Origin: FEN-1297 sp963834015
Lineage (GTDB): Bacteria; Bacteroidota; Ignavibacteria; Ignavibacteriales; Ignavibacteriaceae
Length of the DNA stretch: 64,000 nucleotides
Assembly: GCA_963834015.1 (NCBI GenBank)
Contig: CAWIAG010000004.1
Span: 434,001-498,000 of the forward strand
Reading direction: 5' to 3'
The notes beneath the pieces were generated by a model. That model worked only from the letters and a program-made list of their open reading frames with translations. It ran no database searches and was not told the origin of the DNA. Positions 8,687 to 18,653 of this stretch are shown piece after piece (the first letter of the stretch is position 1; the number at the start of each line of letters is the position of its first letter). The position numbers and the translations under genes are program-made.

Positions 8687-9358
8687 ATGCACGAAGATAG
8701 AGAGATCAAAGAAAGAATAATTACAAAAGCAGAGGAAATGTTTCTTCAATTTGGTTATTCAAAAGTAAAAATGGAAGAAGTAGCTGCCGGGCTGGGAATA
8801 AGTAAAAAGACACTCTATAAATTCTTTCCAAGCAAAGAAAATTTAATAAGGGAAATTGTTTTAAGCCGGCAATGTGTAGTTGAAAATTATATAAATAAAA
8901 TATGGGAAGATAAAAGTTTAGACTTTGTTGCAAAACTTAGAAATATGATGGATTATTTAAGTCAGCAAAGTTCCAGGGTTAGAGGTCCCCTTATGGATGA
9001 TATACGTAAATGTATTCCCGAAGTTTGGAATGAAATTCATGACTTTAAAAGAATAAAAAGTTTGGAAAAAGCCAAAGAGCTGTTTGAACTTGGTGTGAAA
9101 GACGGAGCATTCAGAAGCGATATTGGGCAGGATATAGTTATTCTTATGTTCACCTTTGCAACAGAAGGGATTCTTAATCCTGAAGTTTTATCACAAATAC
9201 CGTTTACAGGCCCGCAGGCTATGGAGACAATTTTTAAAGTTATTTTCGAAGGAATTTTTACGGAAGAAGGAAGGGCAAAATACATTTCTATCGACAAAGT
9301 TGAAAACAATATTCTAACTGAACGCCATAATGAGTTACAGTCTAATATTTACCGGTAA
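8687..9358 (+). CDS. TetR-family regulator, probably of the adjacent RND efflux genes
   Basis: A 223-residue protein with the TetR helix-turn-helix at about residues 10-55: FGYSKVKMEEVAAGLGISKK, then the recognition-helix end TLYKFFPSKENL. The rest is the helical ligand domain typical of the family. The gene lies directly upstream of tolC/adaptor/RND genes on the same strand, with 147 bp between, a common arrangement for a local repressor of efflux. Two matching dyads (8554 and 8638) upstream are candidate operators for self-control. The inducer is unknown. Confidence 0.9.
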   Translation: MHEDREIKERIITKAEEMFLQFGYSKVKMEEVAAGLGISKKTLYKFFPSKENLIREIVLSRQCVVENYINKIWEDKSLDFVAKLRNMMDYLSQQSSRVRGPLMDDIRKCIPEVWNEIHDFKRIKSLEKAKELFELGVKDGAFRSDIGQDIVILMFTFATEGILNPEVLSQIPFTGPQAMETIFKVIFEGIFTEEGRAKYISIDKVENNILTERHNELQSNIYR

Positions 9359-9505
9359 ATATCATGCTTTTACCGATTTCCTATTCAAAAGGGAAGTGAT
9401 GAAGGATAGTTTTGTAGTGAATTATTTTATCAATGTGAAGATGTATCGATCGAAATGATTCTACTTTCTGTTAATAAACTAAAGTGATTAAGGAGTAATA
9501 TATTG

Positions 9506-10834
9506 ATGAATAAATTTAGAAAAAGTTTTATAACCGTAGTTTTGCTTTCCACTTTATTAGCTTACCAGGGAAATGCTCAGGAAAAACGCCGGCTTACTTT
9601 GGAAGAAAGCCTTAGAATAGGTTTGGAAAACAGCAAAACACTTCATTCGTCTAAAATGAAAATTATTTCTGCCGAGGCTCAATTGAGCCTTGCAAATGCT
9701 GGAGGGCTGCCGTTTCTGGCTTTAGGTGCAAATTATACGCGGTTAAGTAATGTAGCACCTTATACTATAAGTATACCTGATTTTGGTACTTATACGCTCT
9801 CTCCTACAGTACTTGATAACTATACCGCAAAAGTATCTTTGCAGCAGCCTTTATTTACCGGGTTTAAAATTTCCAGCAATTCGGAACTTGCTAAAAACAA
9901 TTCTTTGGCCGCGAAACAGGATTATAGCAAAGATGAACAGGATGTTATTTACAATATTAAAAATGCATACTGGAGTTTGTTTCTCGCAGGTAAAATTAAA
10001 CAAGCTGTAGATGAAAATGTTCAGCAAATGAAGTTGCACCTGGAGGATATTCAGAATTTCTTTAAACAGGGTCTGGCTACTAAAAATGAAGTTTTAAAAG
10101 TTGAAGTCCAGTTATCCGAAGCACAGCTTGCTCAGATAGATGCAAGAAATTCCGTTAAACTTGCTGCCGTGAACTTTGATAATGTAATCAATATCCCCTT
10201 GTCTACTGATATCGATGTTCAGGAAAATATTTCGGTTGAAAACGAAAATATTCAGGATATAGATCAACTGATTGATAAAGCAATGAAAAACCGGCCCGAT
10301 TTGAAGTCATTGGAATACAAACTGAATGCCAGTAAAAACGGAATAACTTTTGCACAATCAGGCTGGTATCCGCAAATCGTTTTAGGAGGCGAATATGATT
10401 ATGAAAAACCAAATTCCAGGATTCTGCCTCTCATGGATAGATTTAACGGTACCTGGGCTGTTCAAATTGGTTTAACTTATACGTTATGGGATTGGAATTC
10501 AACTAAAGCACAAACTACACAAGCTGAGTCTCAGTATGAACAGACGAAAGATAGTTATGGTACTTTAAAGGATGCAGTTACTCTTGATGTTACTCAAAAT
10601 TATTATAACCTGATTAAGGCAAAAGAAACAGTTTTAGTTACAGAGCAAACTGTAAATCAGGCTGATGAAAACTACCGGGTTACAGATGACAGGTTCAAGC
10701 AGGGGCTTACTCTGAATTCGGAATTACTTGATGCCGAAGTTGCGTTGGTCCAGGCTAAAACAAATTATGCCCAGTCGATTGCTGGTTTTGAGATTGCAAA
10801 AGCGCAGATTGAAAGATCAACTGGCGGAAAATGA
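9506..10834 (+). CDS. TolC-family outer membrane efflux protein
   Basis: About 442 residues from ATG 9506 (AGGAG at 9491-9495; the TTG at 9503 is an alternative). Signal peptide ending LLAYQGNAQ. Two repeats of the outer membrane efflux protein family are visible, each starting with the LEESLRIGLENSK or LIDKAMKNRPDLKSLEY type of helix and long periodic helices that make the periplasmic tunnel. It would form the trimeric outer membrane channel of the tripartite pump made by the next two genes. Spacing to the adaptor is 28 bp. Confidence 0.95.
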   Translation: MNKFRKSFITVVLLSTLLAYQGNAQEKRRLTLEESLRIGLENSKTLHSSKMKIISAEAQLSLANAGGLPFLALGANYTRLSNVAPYTISIPDFGTYTLSPTVLDNYTAKVSLQQPLFTGFKISSNSELAKNNSLAAKQDYSKDEQDVIYNIKNAYWSLFLAGKIKQAVDENVQQMKLHLEDIQNFFKQGLATKNEVLKVEVQLSEAQLAQIDARNSVKLAAVNFDNVINIPLSTDIDVQENISVENENIQDIDQLIDKAMKNRPDLKSLEYKLNASKNGITFAQSGWYPQIVLGGEYDYEKPNSRILPLMDRFNGTWAVQIGLTYTLWDWNSTKAQTTQAESQYEQTKDSYGTLKDAVTLDVTQNYYNLIKAKETVLVTEQTVNQADENYRVTDDRFKQGLTLNSELLDAEVALVQAKTNYAQSIAGFEIAKAQIERSTGGK

Positions 10835-10862
10835 TATTTAGAAAATTAAGAAGAGGAAGAAA

Positions 10863-11915
10863 ATGAATAAAAATCTAAGATATTTTGTAATAGCTCTTGT
10901 AGCTTTTATAGTTGTTATTGCTATCCTTTTGCATAATAAATCACAGCTAAAAGCTGCTGAATATGTCCAAAAGATCGATGCATATCCGGTTAATGTTGAT
11001 ACCGTTAGTTCAAAACATATTACAGATCATCTTAATCTGGTTGGAACTATCCAGGCTAATAATGATGTTCCAATTGTATCCGAAGCGCTTGGAAAAGTAA
11101 TAAGTATCTCTGCCCAGGTTGGAGATTTCAAAAAAAGCGGCTCTACTTTAATGCAGCTTGAAGATGAGGTTGAATTGGCTGCGTTCAAAACAGCGGAAGT
11201 TAATTATATTAATGCCCAAAAAGATTATGAGCGCTACAAGGCTCTTTCCGCCGAAAAATCCGTTACCGATGCTCAGCTTGAAACAGCAAAACTTGCACTT
11301 CAATCGGCAGAAGCACAGTATGTTACTTCTAAAAAAGCTTATGAAGATACTAAGATCGTTACACCTATTTCAGGTATCGTTAGTTCCAGGAATGTGGACC
11401 TTGGGGATTATATCCAAAAAAATAATACAGTCGCAGAGGTTGTTGATATAGCTACCCTCAAGGCAATGATCAATGTCGCTGAACAGGATGTCTTCAATCT
11501 AAAAACCGGCGATAAAGTACAAATTACAACTGATGTTTATCCGGGAGTAACTTATCAAGGGAAAATTAAAAATATTGGAAGTAAAGGAGATGCTGCTCAT
11601 ACTTATCCTGTTGAAGTAGATTTCCCAAACAACAAAGAACATTCGCTGAAAGCCGGCATGTTCGCGCATATGATTTTTAGCCCTGCAACAAATTTAACAT
11701 CGCTCGTTATACCGCGCGATGCTTTGCTTGGAAGCATTAAAGATGCGCAGGTTTATATCGTTGAAGGCGGTGTTGCAAAATTACGTAATCTTGTAATCGG
11801 AAATACTTCGAATAATACACTGGAGGTTTTATCCGGCTTGCAGGAAGGGGATGTTATTGTAATAAATGGTCAAAATAATTTAAAAGAAAATTATAAAGTA
11901 AAAATTGTTCAATAA
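10863..11915 (+). CDS. RND efflux periplasmic adaptor (membrane fusion protein)
   Basis: A 350-residue HlyD/AcrA-type adaptor. An N-terminal membrane anchor (FVIALVAFIVVIAILL) is followed by half of the lipoyl-like domain (VSEALGKVISISAQVGDFKK), a helical hairpin (about residues 95-155), the second lipoyl half (IVTPISGIVSSRNVDLGDY) and a beta-barrel plus membrane-proximal domain (VVIPRDALLG, VLSGLQEGDVIVINGQ). RBS GAGGAAG lies just before ATG. It bridges the inner membrane pump and the TolC-like channel. The gap to the pump gene is 87 bp. Confidence 0.95.
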   Translation: MNKNLRYFVIALVAFIVVIAILLHNKSQLKAAEYVQKIDAYPVNVDTVSSKHITDHLNLVGTIQANNDVPIVSEALGKVISISAQVGDFKKSGSTLMQLEDEVELAAFKTAEVNYINAQKDYERYKALSAEKSVTDAQLETAKLALQSAEAQYVTSKKAYEDTKIVTPISGIVSSRNVDLGDYIQKNNTVAEVVDIATLKAMINVAEQDVFNLKTGDKVQITTDVYPGVTYQGKIKNIGSKGDAAHTYPVEVDFPNNKEHSLKAGMFAHMIFSPATNLTSLVIPRDALLGSIKDAQVYIVEGGVAKLRNLVIGNTSNNTLEVLSGLQEGDVIVINGQNNLKENYKVKIVQ

Positions 11916-12002
11916 TTGGCTTAAACTGTCTTCACTTATGACAGGCCTGTATTTAAGGCAATTGCAATTGAATAGAGAAAAGTTTATTTAGGAGATTATA
12001 AG

Positions 12003-15000
12003 ATGACGATTACCGAGCTTTCGATTAAACGGCCAACATTAATAGTGGTGATATTTTCAGCATTGGTGTTGTTGGGAATCTATAGTTATACTCAGCTTAA
12101 TTACGAGCTTCTGCCTAAGATCACTCCCCCTGTTATCACTATATCAACAATTTATCCGGGTGCTTCTCCGAACGAAGTTGAAACGTCGGTTACTAAACCG
12201 GTTGAAGATGCAATTTCAACTCTTGACCAGGTTGATTATGTAACCTCAAACTCCAGCGAGGGTGTTTCATTTGTAGTAATTCAGTTTTTACAGTCGGCTA
12301 ATGTGGATATTCAGCTTCAAAGTGCGCAAAGGAAAGTAAATGAAATATTAAATACTTTGCCTTCTGAAGTTAAATCACCCGTGCTTTCAAAATTTGCTCT
12401 CGATGAGATTCCCGTTTTAAGGATGGGTGTTACAAGTAATATGCCGCCCAAACAATTCTACCAATTCGTTGTTGACAGGATCCAGCCGAGAATTTCCAAA
12501 ATAGCCGGCGTAGGACAGATTACACTGGTTGGCGGAAATGAAAGAGAAATAAAAGTTAATTTGAACGCGGATAAAATTCGTTCCTATGGTTTATCTATCA
12601 TGCAGGTCGTTCAGTCGATTCAATCTTCAAATCTCGATTTTCCCGCCGGCAAAATTGATAACGGTTCAAATCAGTTTGTTGTTAGACTTGCCGGAAAATT
12701 TAATTCAACGAATGCTCTTAAAAGCCTTATCGTTGCTCACCTGGCAAATGGAAGTAATATAAGACTTGAAGATATTGCTGAAGTGGAAGATGGGATAAAG
12801 GATCCGGATAGTATCAGCAGGATAGATGGTGTTACTTCTATCGGCATTCTGGTTCAAAAACAAACAGATGCTAATTCTGTCGATGTTAGCCGGTTGGTTA
12901 AACAGGAATTGAAACGGATTGAAAGTGATTTTAAATCAGATAATGTAAAATTTAATATTGCTCAGGATGAATCCCAATTTACGATTGATGCAGCTAATGG
13001 TGTTAAAACTGACCTGGGTCTCGCCGTACTGCTTGTTGCAATTGTGATGCTCCTGTTCCTTCATAGTTTTAGAAACTCATTTATTGTTATGCTTGCAATC
13101 CCTTGCTCCCTGATCTCAACTTTCACTGTTATGCTGATTTTCGGATTTACCTTGAACCTCATGACTTTGCTTGGGCTTTCACTGGTGGTCGGGTTTTTGG
13201 TTGACAACTCAATAGTGGTATTGGAAAATATTTACCACCACCTTGAGCGTAAGGAAGAAAAAAGAGATGCGGCCCTTAAAGGGAGAAATGAAATCGGATT
13301 TGCGGCTCTTGCCATAACTATGGTCGATGTTGTTATATATGTCCCTCTTGCACTAACCGGCGGATTGGTAGGAAACATTCTGAAGGAGTTCGCAGTTGTG
13401 GTTGTTATCTCAACACTGCTAAGCTTGTTTGTTTCGTTCACTGTTACACCTCTGCTTGCATCCAGGATTAGCAAGCTTGAAAGGCTTACCAAGGCAACTA
13501 TTATAGGCAGATTTGCCCTGTGGTTTGAAAAGGGCTTTCATAATTTAACGGCTCAGTATATATCTATTCTAAAATGGGCTCTTGTAAATAGAATAAAAGT
13601 TATTCTGACTGCCTTCGTTTTATTTATTGCATCTCTTTCCCTTATTGGATTCGGATTTATTGGCGGCGAATTCATGACCCAGACTGACCGCGGCGAATTT
13701 GCTGTTATTCTTGAAATGCCTCTTGGCTATACGCTGGAACATACAAATTATGTTACGGAAAGCGTTGAAAATTATATCAGTAAAATGCCGGAATTGAAAA
13801 ATTTATTTGTAAGTGTCGGTTCATCAAATGAAGGACTGGTTGGGCAGTATTCCAATAATACTACAGAGCTTGACGTTTCATTGGTCTCTAAAGAAAACAG
13901 AAAAAAATCAACGGATGATTTGGGAAATGAAATTAAAAAATTCGCGGAAACAATTCCTGGTTTGAAAGTACGTGTTAACCCAATCGGTATTTTTGGTACT
14001 GCTAATCAAACTCCTATTCAATTAATTGTAAACGGCTCAAATAGAAATGATGTTCAAAAAGCCGCAGATAAGTTGCAGACATTAGTGAAAACTATTCCAG
14101 GAACTGCAGACGTTAGATCGTCTTCTGAAGATGGCAACCCTGAAACTCAAATCGAAATCGACCGTCAAAAACTTGCTGATTTTGGTTTATCTATAGCCGA
14201 TGTCGGCTCTGTTTTGAATGTTGCATTTCAGGGTAATGATGATTCCAAATACCGCGACGGTGATGATGATTATAGTATAAAGATTTCGTTGGATAAGTTT
14301 GACAGGTCTAAAATTTCCGATATTAAAAATCTTACTTTTATTAATAAATCCGGGCAATCCATTCAGTTAATGCAGTTTGCAAATGTATTTCAGACTACCG
14401 GGCCTACGAAGCTTCAAAGAGTAAACAGGATTCCGGCTGTAACCGTTTATTCGCAGGTAATTGGCAGACCTACCGGCACCGTTGGCGCCGATATAAAGAA
14501 AGCGGTTGAAAAAGCGGGCATGCCGAAAGGTGTTGATATCTTTTATTGGGGTGATCTTAAAAATCAGGCGGATTCATTCGGCAGCTTGGGTATTGCTCTG
14601 TTTGCCGCAATTATTTTTGTGTATATGATTATGGTTGCTTTGTATGATTCTTATTTTGATCCTTTCGTCATTTTATTTTCTATTCCGCTTGCCATGATCG
14701 GAGCTTTACTTGCATTGGCTTTAACTATGAAATCGTTAAATATTTTTTCAATACTCGGGGTAATTATGTTGATTGGACTGGTCGGTAAGAATGCAATTCT
14801 TTTAGTCGACAGGACTACCCAAAAGAAGAAAGAAGGAGATTCAACTTTTGATGCTCTCATTGAGGCCGGAGAAAGCAGGATAAGGCCGATTATGATGACT
14901 ACTGCTGCTATGATTTTTGGCATGCTTCCGATTGCAACTTCCACAGATGCAGGATCTGAATGGAAATCCGGATTGGCATGGGCAATTATAGGCGGATTAA

Positions 15001-15158
15001 TTAGCTCACTCTTTTTAACTTTAGTGCTTGTACCTGTTATATATTCAATTGCTGAAGGTTATAGGGAAAGGCTTCCTGTCTTCTTTTCAAGGATATTTTC
15101 TAGAAAGGAAAAGGCCATTGCCGAACCGGATGATGATCTTGGACTCCAGGGAAAATAA
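12003..15158 (+). CDS. RND-family efflux pump, HAE1-type inner membrane transporter
   Basis: A 1051-residue RND pump of normal size with twelve membrane helices in two repeats, each with a large periplasmic loop. The N-terminus ITELSIKRPTLIVVIF and YPGASPNEVETSVTKP fit HAE1 multidrug pumps. Helix 4 carries GFLVDNSIVVLENI where AcrB has an Asp-Asp pair, so the second Asp is Asn; this is common in related pumps. The helix-10 Lys is present in GLVGKNAILLVD. It exports amphiphilic compounds using proton flow. A strong AGGAG site precedes the ATG. A terminator follows at 15171. Confidence 0.95.
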   Translation: MTITELSIKRPTLIVVIFSALVLLGIYSYTQLNYELLPKITPPVITISTIYPGASPNEVETSVTKPVEDAISTLDQVDYVTSNSSEGVSFVVIQFLQSANVDIQLQSAQRKVNEILNTLPSEVKSPVLSKFALDEIPVLRMGVTSNMPPKQFYQFVVDRIQPRISKIAGVGQITLVGGNEREIKVNLNADKIRSYGLSIMQVVQSIQSSNLDFPAGKIDNGSNQFVVRLAGKFNSTNALKSLIVAHLANGSNIRLEDIAEVEDGIKDPDSISRIDGVTSIGILVQKQTDANSVDVSRLVKQELKRIESDFKSDNVKFNIAQDESQFTIDAANGVKTDLGLAVLLVAIVMLLFLHSFRNSFIVMLAIPCSLISTFTVMLIFGFTLNLMTLLGLSLVVGFLVDNSIVVLENIYHHLERKEEKRDAALKGRNEIGFAALAITMVDVVIYVPLALTGGLVGNILKEFAVVVVISTLLSLFVSFTVTPLLASRISKLERLTKATIIGRFALWFEKGFHNLTAQYISILKWALVNRIKVILTAFVLFIASLSLIGFGFIGGEFMTQTDRGEFAVILEMPLGYTLEHTNYVTESVENYISKMPELKNLFVSVGSSNEGLVGQYSNNTTELDVSLVSKENRKKSTDDLGNEIKKFAETIPGLKVRVNPIGIFGTANQTPIQLIVNGSNRNDVQKAADKLQTLVKTIPGTADVRSSSEDGNPETQIEIDRQKLADFGLSIADVGSVLNVAFQGNDDSKYRDGDDDYSIKISLDKFDRSKISDIKNLTFINKSGQSIQLMQFANVFQTTGPTKLQRVNRIPAVTVYSQVIGRPTGTVGADIKKAVEKAGMPKGVDIFYWGDLKNQADSFGSLGIALFAAIIFVYMIMVALYDSYFDPFVILFSIPLAMIGALLALALTMKSLNIFSILGVIMLIGLVGKNAILLVDRTTQKKKEGDSTFDALIEAGESRIRPIMMTTAAMIFGMLPIATSTDAGSEWKSGLAWAIIGGLISSLFLTLVLVPVIYSIAEGYRERLPVFFSRIFSRKEKAIAEPDDDLGLQGK

Positions 15159-15170
15159 TAAAAATTATTG

Positions 15171-15194
15171 AGGCGGATTTTATATCCGCCTTTT
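15171..15194 (+). terminator. intrinsic terminator of the RND operon
   Basis: Stem AGGCGGAT/ATCCGCCT with a 5-base loop and a following T-run, 12 bp after the RND pump stop. Confidence 0.85.
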
Positions 15195-15200
15195 ATTGTG

Positions 15201-15227
15201 CGAGGTTCATTTTAAAGGTAAGCTTCA
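15201..15227. repeat. degenerate member of the GAGGCTCAC hairpin family
   Basis: GAGGTTCAT ... GGTAAGCTTC forms an imperfect stem with a TTTAAAG-type loop, resembling the hairpins at 4161 and 21951 with several changes. The rest of the interval to 15563 (about 330 bp) has no gene I can support. Confidence 0.45.
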
Positions 15228-15563
15228 TATTTTGTATTTGGATTTATAAAATAATTCAACCTCGCCAACTTAATTACCTCTGAATTTCAAATGAATGAAA
15301 TATCAGCCCGCCGCCGGGCAGTTTTATATCCCAAGCTTAACTTCGGGTTATGATTTAATCCCTGCATTCAGGAAACCAATCTCCTGCGATGAAATTATAA
15401 ATTTTATTATGATGTGATTAAAGATCGAAGTGATGAAAAACGCATTAAATAATTAAAGTGATCCATTCATTGCTTTATTAATTTAATTATACCAAGGTTT
15501 ACATCGATAATAAAATTGTTTTAACTTTTTTCCCATTTAATAGTTCATAAAATAGAGGTAAAG

Positions 15564-16280
15564 ATGAGCGGCGTAATAATTGAAGATATCTCCCTGAATG
15601 TCTCAGATGGAACAATAATGTCGGCATTTGTAGCAAGGCCAAAGGATTCTGAAAAGCATCCCGGCATATTTGTATTCCACGAAGCATTCGGAGTAAATTC
15701 TTATATACGTACTATCGCTGAAAGATTGGCTGAGGAAGGATTTATCTCAATTGCTCCTGAGCTGTTCCATCGAACTGTTAAGGGCTTTGAAGGCAGCTAT
15801 AATGATTTCGAAAGCACACGCGTTCATATTCAGGCGCTAACTATTGAAGGTTTAACTGCTGATATCATATCTGTTAATGAATGGCTTAGGGATCAGAAGC
15901 TGCTGTTGCATAACGAAATTGCTTCAATAGGATTTTGTATGGGAGGTAGAGTATCATTTCTTGCAAACACATTAATAACTCTTAAAGCTGCAGTATCTTT
16001 TTACGGTGGAGGAATTCCGGCATTATTAGACCGTGTTACGGGTATTCAAGCGCCAATGTTAATGTTCTGGGGAGGTTTGGATAAACATATAGATGAAAAT
16101 CAGATAAATACGGTTATGGCTGCGCTGAAAATTAAGAATAAAAATTATGTTAATGTCGTATTTTCAAATGCAGATCACGGCTTTTTTTGTCATGAGCGTT
16201 CAAGCTATAATCCCAATGCTTCTAAACAGGCATGGGCTCTGACTACTGAGTTTCTGAATTCTTATTTATTAAAAAATTAA
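15564..16280 (+). CDS. dienelactone hydrolase family protein
   Basis: A 238-residue alpha/beta hydrolase of the dienelactone hydrolase family. The Cys nucleophile sits in SIGFCMGGRVSF (near residue 123), with the conserved Glu in VFHEAFGVN that orients it, the acid in FWGGLDKHID and the His in NADHGFFCHERSSYN. These enzymes open lactone or ester rings; the physiological substrate outside chloroaromatic pathways is usually unknown. RBS AGAGGTAAAG precedes the ATG. No signal peptide. Confidence 0.93.
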   Translation: MSGVIIEDISLNVSDGTIMSAFVARPKDSEKHPGIFVFHEAFGVNSYIRTIAERLAEEGFISIAPELFHRTVKGFEGSYNDFESTRVHIQALTIEGLTADIISVNEWLRDQKLLLHNEIASIGFCMGGRVSFLANTLITLKAAVSFYGGGIPALLDRVTGIQAPMLMFWGGLDKHIDENQINTVMAALKIKNKNYVNVVFSNADHGFFCHERSSYNPNASKQAWALTTEFLNSYLLKN

Positions 16281-16445
16281 TCCCTGCATTAGCACCCGTC
16301 TATGGGAGATGACGCTTTTAATCGGTGAACCTTTTACTTATTCTTTTATTGAATGTTAGCGATCAAATCACATAAAATCATCTATTATATTCATCGATAC
16401 ATCATAGTAAAAATCTCCCCTCGTTTGGAATCTCGGGTCAATAGA

Positions 16446-16478
16446 CTCCCCTCGCAGGAGGGGTACAGGGGTGGGTCG
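16446..16478. repeat. CCCCTC...GAGGGG palindromic repeat
   Basis: CCCCTC gcag GAGGGG hairpin followed by TACAGGGGTGGG, in the gap before the aldo/keto reductase pseudogene. Member of the C-run/G-run family listed at 8320, 44794 and 51316. Confidence 0.6.
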
Positions 16479-16570
16479 AAGCGATTAGTGGATAAAAAAT
16501 CTTCTTATGAAATTTTTGGGTTAAATTAATTTTATTTGGTAAATTTCTTATAATAAATTGCAGATTAAAA

Positions 16571-17553
16571 ATGATAAAAAGGAAACTCGGTAAATCTAAA
16601 TTATTTGTTTCTGCAGTCGGGCTGGGCTGCATGGGAATGTCGGAATTCTACGGTAAAGGGGATGACGAAGAATCCATAAATACTATTCACCAGGCAATTG
16701 AACTTGGTGTAAATTTTTTAGATACTACAGATATGTACGGCATGGGGCATAATGAAGAACTAGTTGGCAAAGCAATAAGTGATAGAAGAGATAAAGTAGT
16801 ACTCGCTACTAAATTCGGAATTGTCAGGAATCCGGATGGCTCACGAAGTTATAACGGGAAACCTGAATATAAAAAAAATCCTGTGAAGCGAGTTTAAGAA
16901 GATTAAAATTGGATACGATTGATCTCTATTATCTTCACCGTGTTGATATTTAAACACCTATTGAAGAAACAGTGGGTGCTATGTCTAAGCTCGTAGAGGA
17001 AGGGAAAGTGAGGTATATTGGATTATCAGAAGCATCATCCGAAACTATTAAATGTGCTTATACTGTCCATCCGGTAACTGCTTTGCAGTCGGAATATTCT
17101 TTATGGACTCGAGATCCTGAAGACGGAGTATTGTCAACCTGCCGTGAATTGAGTATCGGCTTTGTTGCCTACAATCCTTTAGGGCGTGGTTTTCTTACCG
17201 GGACAATTAAAAAGATTGATAATCTGGCTGAAAATGATTTCCGTCGTTTTAATCCAAGATTTCAGGGACAAAACTTTGAATATAATTTAACTATTCTTAA
17301 ACAAATTGAAGAACTTGCAGCGAAGAAAAACTGCTCCGTATCTCAACTCTCACTTGCATGGCTGCTTGCGCAGGGAGAAGATATTGTCCCTATTGCCGGG
17401 ACAAAACACATTAAGTATCTCGAAGATAATGCAGGTTCTATTCATGTTAGTTTAACAAAAGAAGAACATGAATTATTTGATAAAATTTCTCCAAGAAATT
17501 TTGCTAAAGGATTACGTTATCCAGAAAACACAATGAGTTCGATTAACCGTTAG
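16571..17553 (+). pseudogene. aldo/keto reductase with frameshift and stop codon
   Basis: The first part (ATG 16571) reads RKLGKSKLFVSAVGLGCMGM and NFLDTTDMYGMGHNEELVG with the catalytic Asp and Tyr, and ends at a TAA about 108 codons in. After a one-base loss in an A-run near 16873-16880 the correct frame continues CEASLRRLKLDTIDLYYLHR with the catalytic His. It then meets an in-frame TAA at 16951-16953 where the family has a residue before TPIEETVGAM. The remainder, to 17553, is a normal C-terminal half. Two independent lesions mean a genuine pseudogene, not just a read error. The full length of about 327 residues matches the family. Confidence 0.9.
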
Positions 17554-17563
17554 GTATTATTGA

Positions 17564-18538
17564 ATGAATTTAACAAAAATTGTCGTAACATATTACGTAT
17601 CTGAAAATGAACGTTATCTTTATAAAGAAGCGCTTGATAATAAAGCACGTATTGTTTTTTTAAAAGATATTAGTAAAGAGGAACGTGCAGCCGAATTGGA
17701 AAATACAGATATCCTTTTAACCTGGAATGTATCTAAAGAATTAGATGGGATTGAAAGAAGTATATTTAAAAAACTTCGGTTTATACAGCTCTTGTCGGCT
17801 GGCTATGATAATCTCAATTTTAGTAGGTTCCCGGATGATTGTTTAATTGCCGCTAATCAGGGAGCATATTCTGAACCGATGGCGGAGCATGTAGTTGCAA
17901 TGATATTAACTCTTTCCAAACGTCTTTTGATCAATCATAAAAAAATGGCGCATGGTGATTTTGATCAAATAACTCCCAACAGGTTATTAAAGAAGTCAAT
18001 TGTCGGCATAATCGGCTTTGGCGGTATTGGTATTGCCGCAGCTCATTTATTAAAAAGCTTTGGTGTAAAAATTTTAGCGATTAACACAAGCGGCAAAACT
18101 AATGAAAATGTTGAGTTTATCGGCACTCTGAATGATTTGGATTATGTTTTAAATAAATCTGATATAGTTATTATCTCTATTCCTTTAAATGATTCAACAC
18201 GGAACTTGATTGGTAAACGTGAATTGAATCTAATGAAACCAAATTCAATAATAATTAATGTTGCAAGGGGCGATTTAATTATGGAAAAAGATTTATTTGA
18301 TCATTTAATATCCAACCCTGACTTTTTAGCAGGAATTGATGCCTGGTGGATTGAGCCCTTCAGGAACGGAGAGTTTAGATTAAATTTTCCGCTTTTGGAT
18401 CTTCCTAACGTTATCGGTTCGCCTCATAACTCTGCTGTAGTCCAAGATTCTTTGATTGCAGGCCAAAAACGTGCTGTGGATAATGTTGTGAACTTTTTAG
18501 AAGACAAACCCCTCCGGGGCATTGTCAAAAGGAATTAA
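17564..18538 (+). CDS. D-2-hydroxyacid dehydrogenase family protein
   Basis: A 324-residue NAD(P)-dependent 2-hydroxyacid dehydrogenase. The Rossmann glycine motif is VGIIGFGGIGIAAAH near residue 148. The catalytic set is visible: Arg in INVARGDLI, Glu in WWIEPF and His in GSPHNSAV. It would reduce a 2-oxoacid or oxidise the D-hydroxyacid; the substrate is not evident, and sequence alone does not separate phosphoglycerate, glyoxylate or lactate types. It begins 10 bp after the aldo/keto reductase pseudogene, so the two were probably co-transcribed. Confidence 0.9.
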   Translation: MNLTKIVVTYYVSENERYLYKEALDNKARIVFLKDISKEERAAELENTDILLTWNVSKELDGIERSIFKKLRFIQLLSAGYDNLNFSRFPDDCLIAANQGAYSEPMAEHVVAMILTLSKRLLINHKKMAHGDFDQITPNRLLKKSIVGIIGFGGIGIAAAHLLKSFGVKILAINTSGKTNENVEFIGTLNDLDYVLNKSDIVIISIPLNDSTRNLIGKRELNLMKPNSIIINVARGDLIMEKDLFDHLISNPDFLAGIDAWWIEPFRNGEFRLNFPLLDLPNVIGSPHNSAVVQDSLIAGQKRAVDNVVNFLEDKPLRGIVKRN

Positions 18539-18653
18539 ATTTATTTAAATTATACCAGTTAAATTTATTATTATTTTCTATTGTAAATCGATTACCTTAA
18601 CCGGTTAGTGTTTCACTTTACAATTATCATTAAGAATATCACGGAGAAATGAA

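Noticed and set aside
15380..15460. Short protein-like frame (YYDVIKDRSDEKRIK) before the dienelactone hydrolase
   Set aside because: Only about 18 codons between stops with no start or family match; likely chance.
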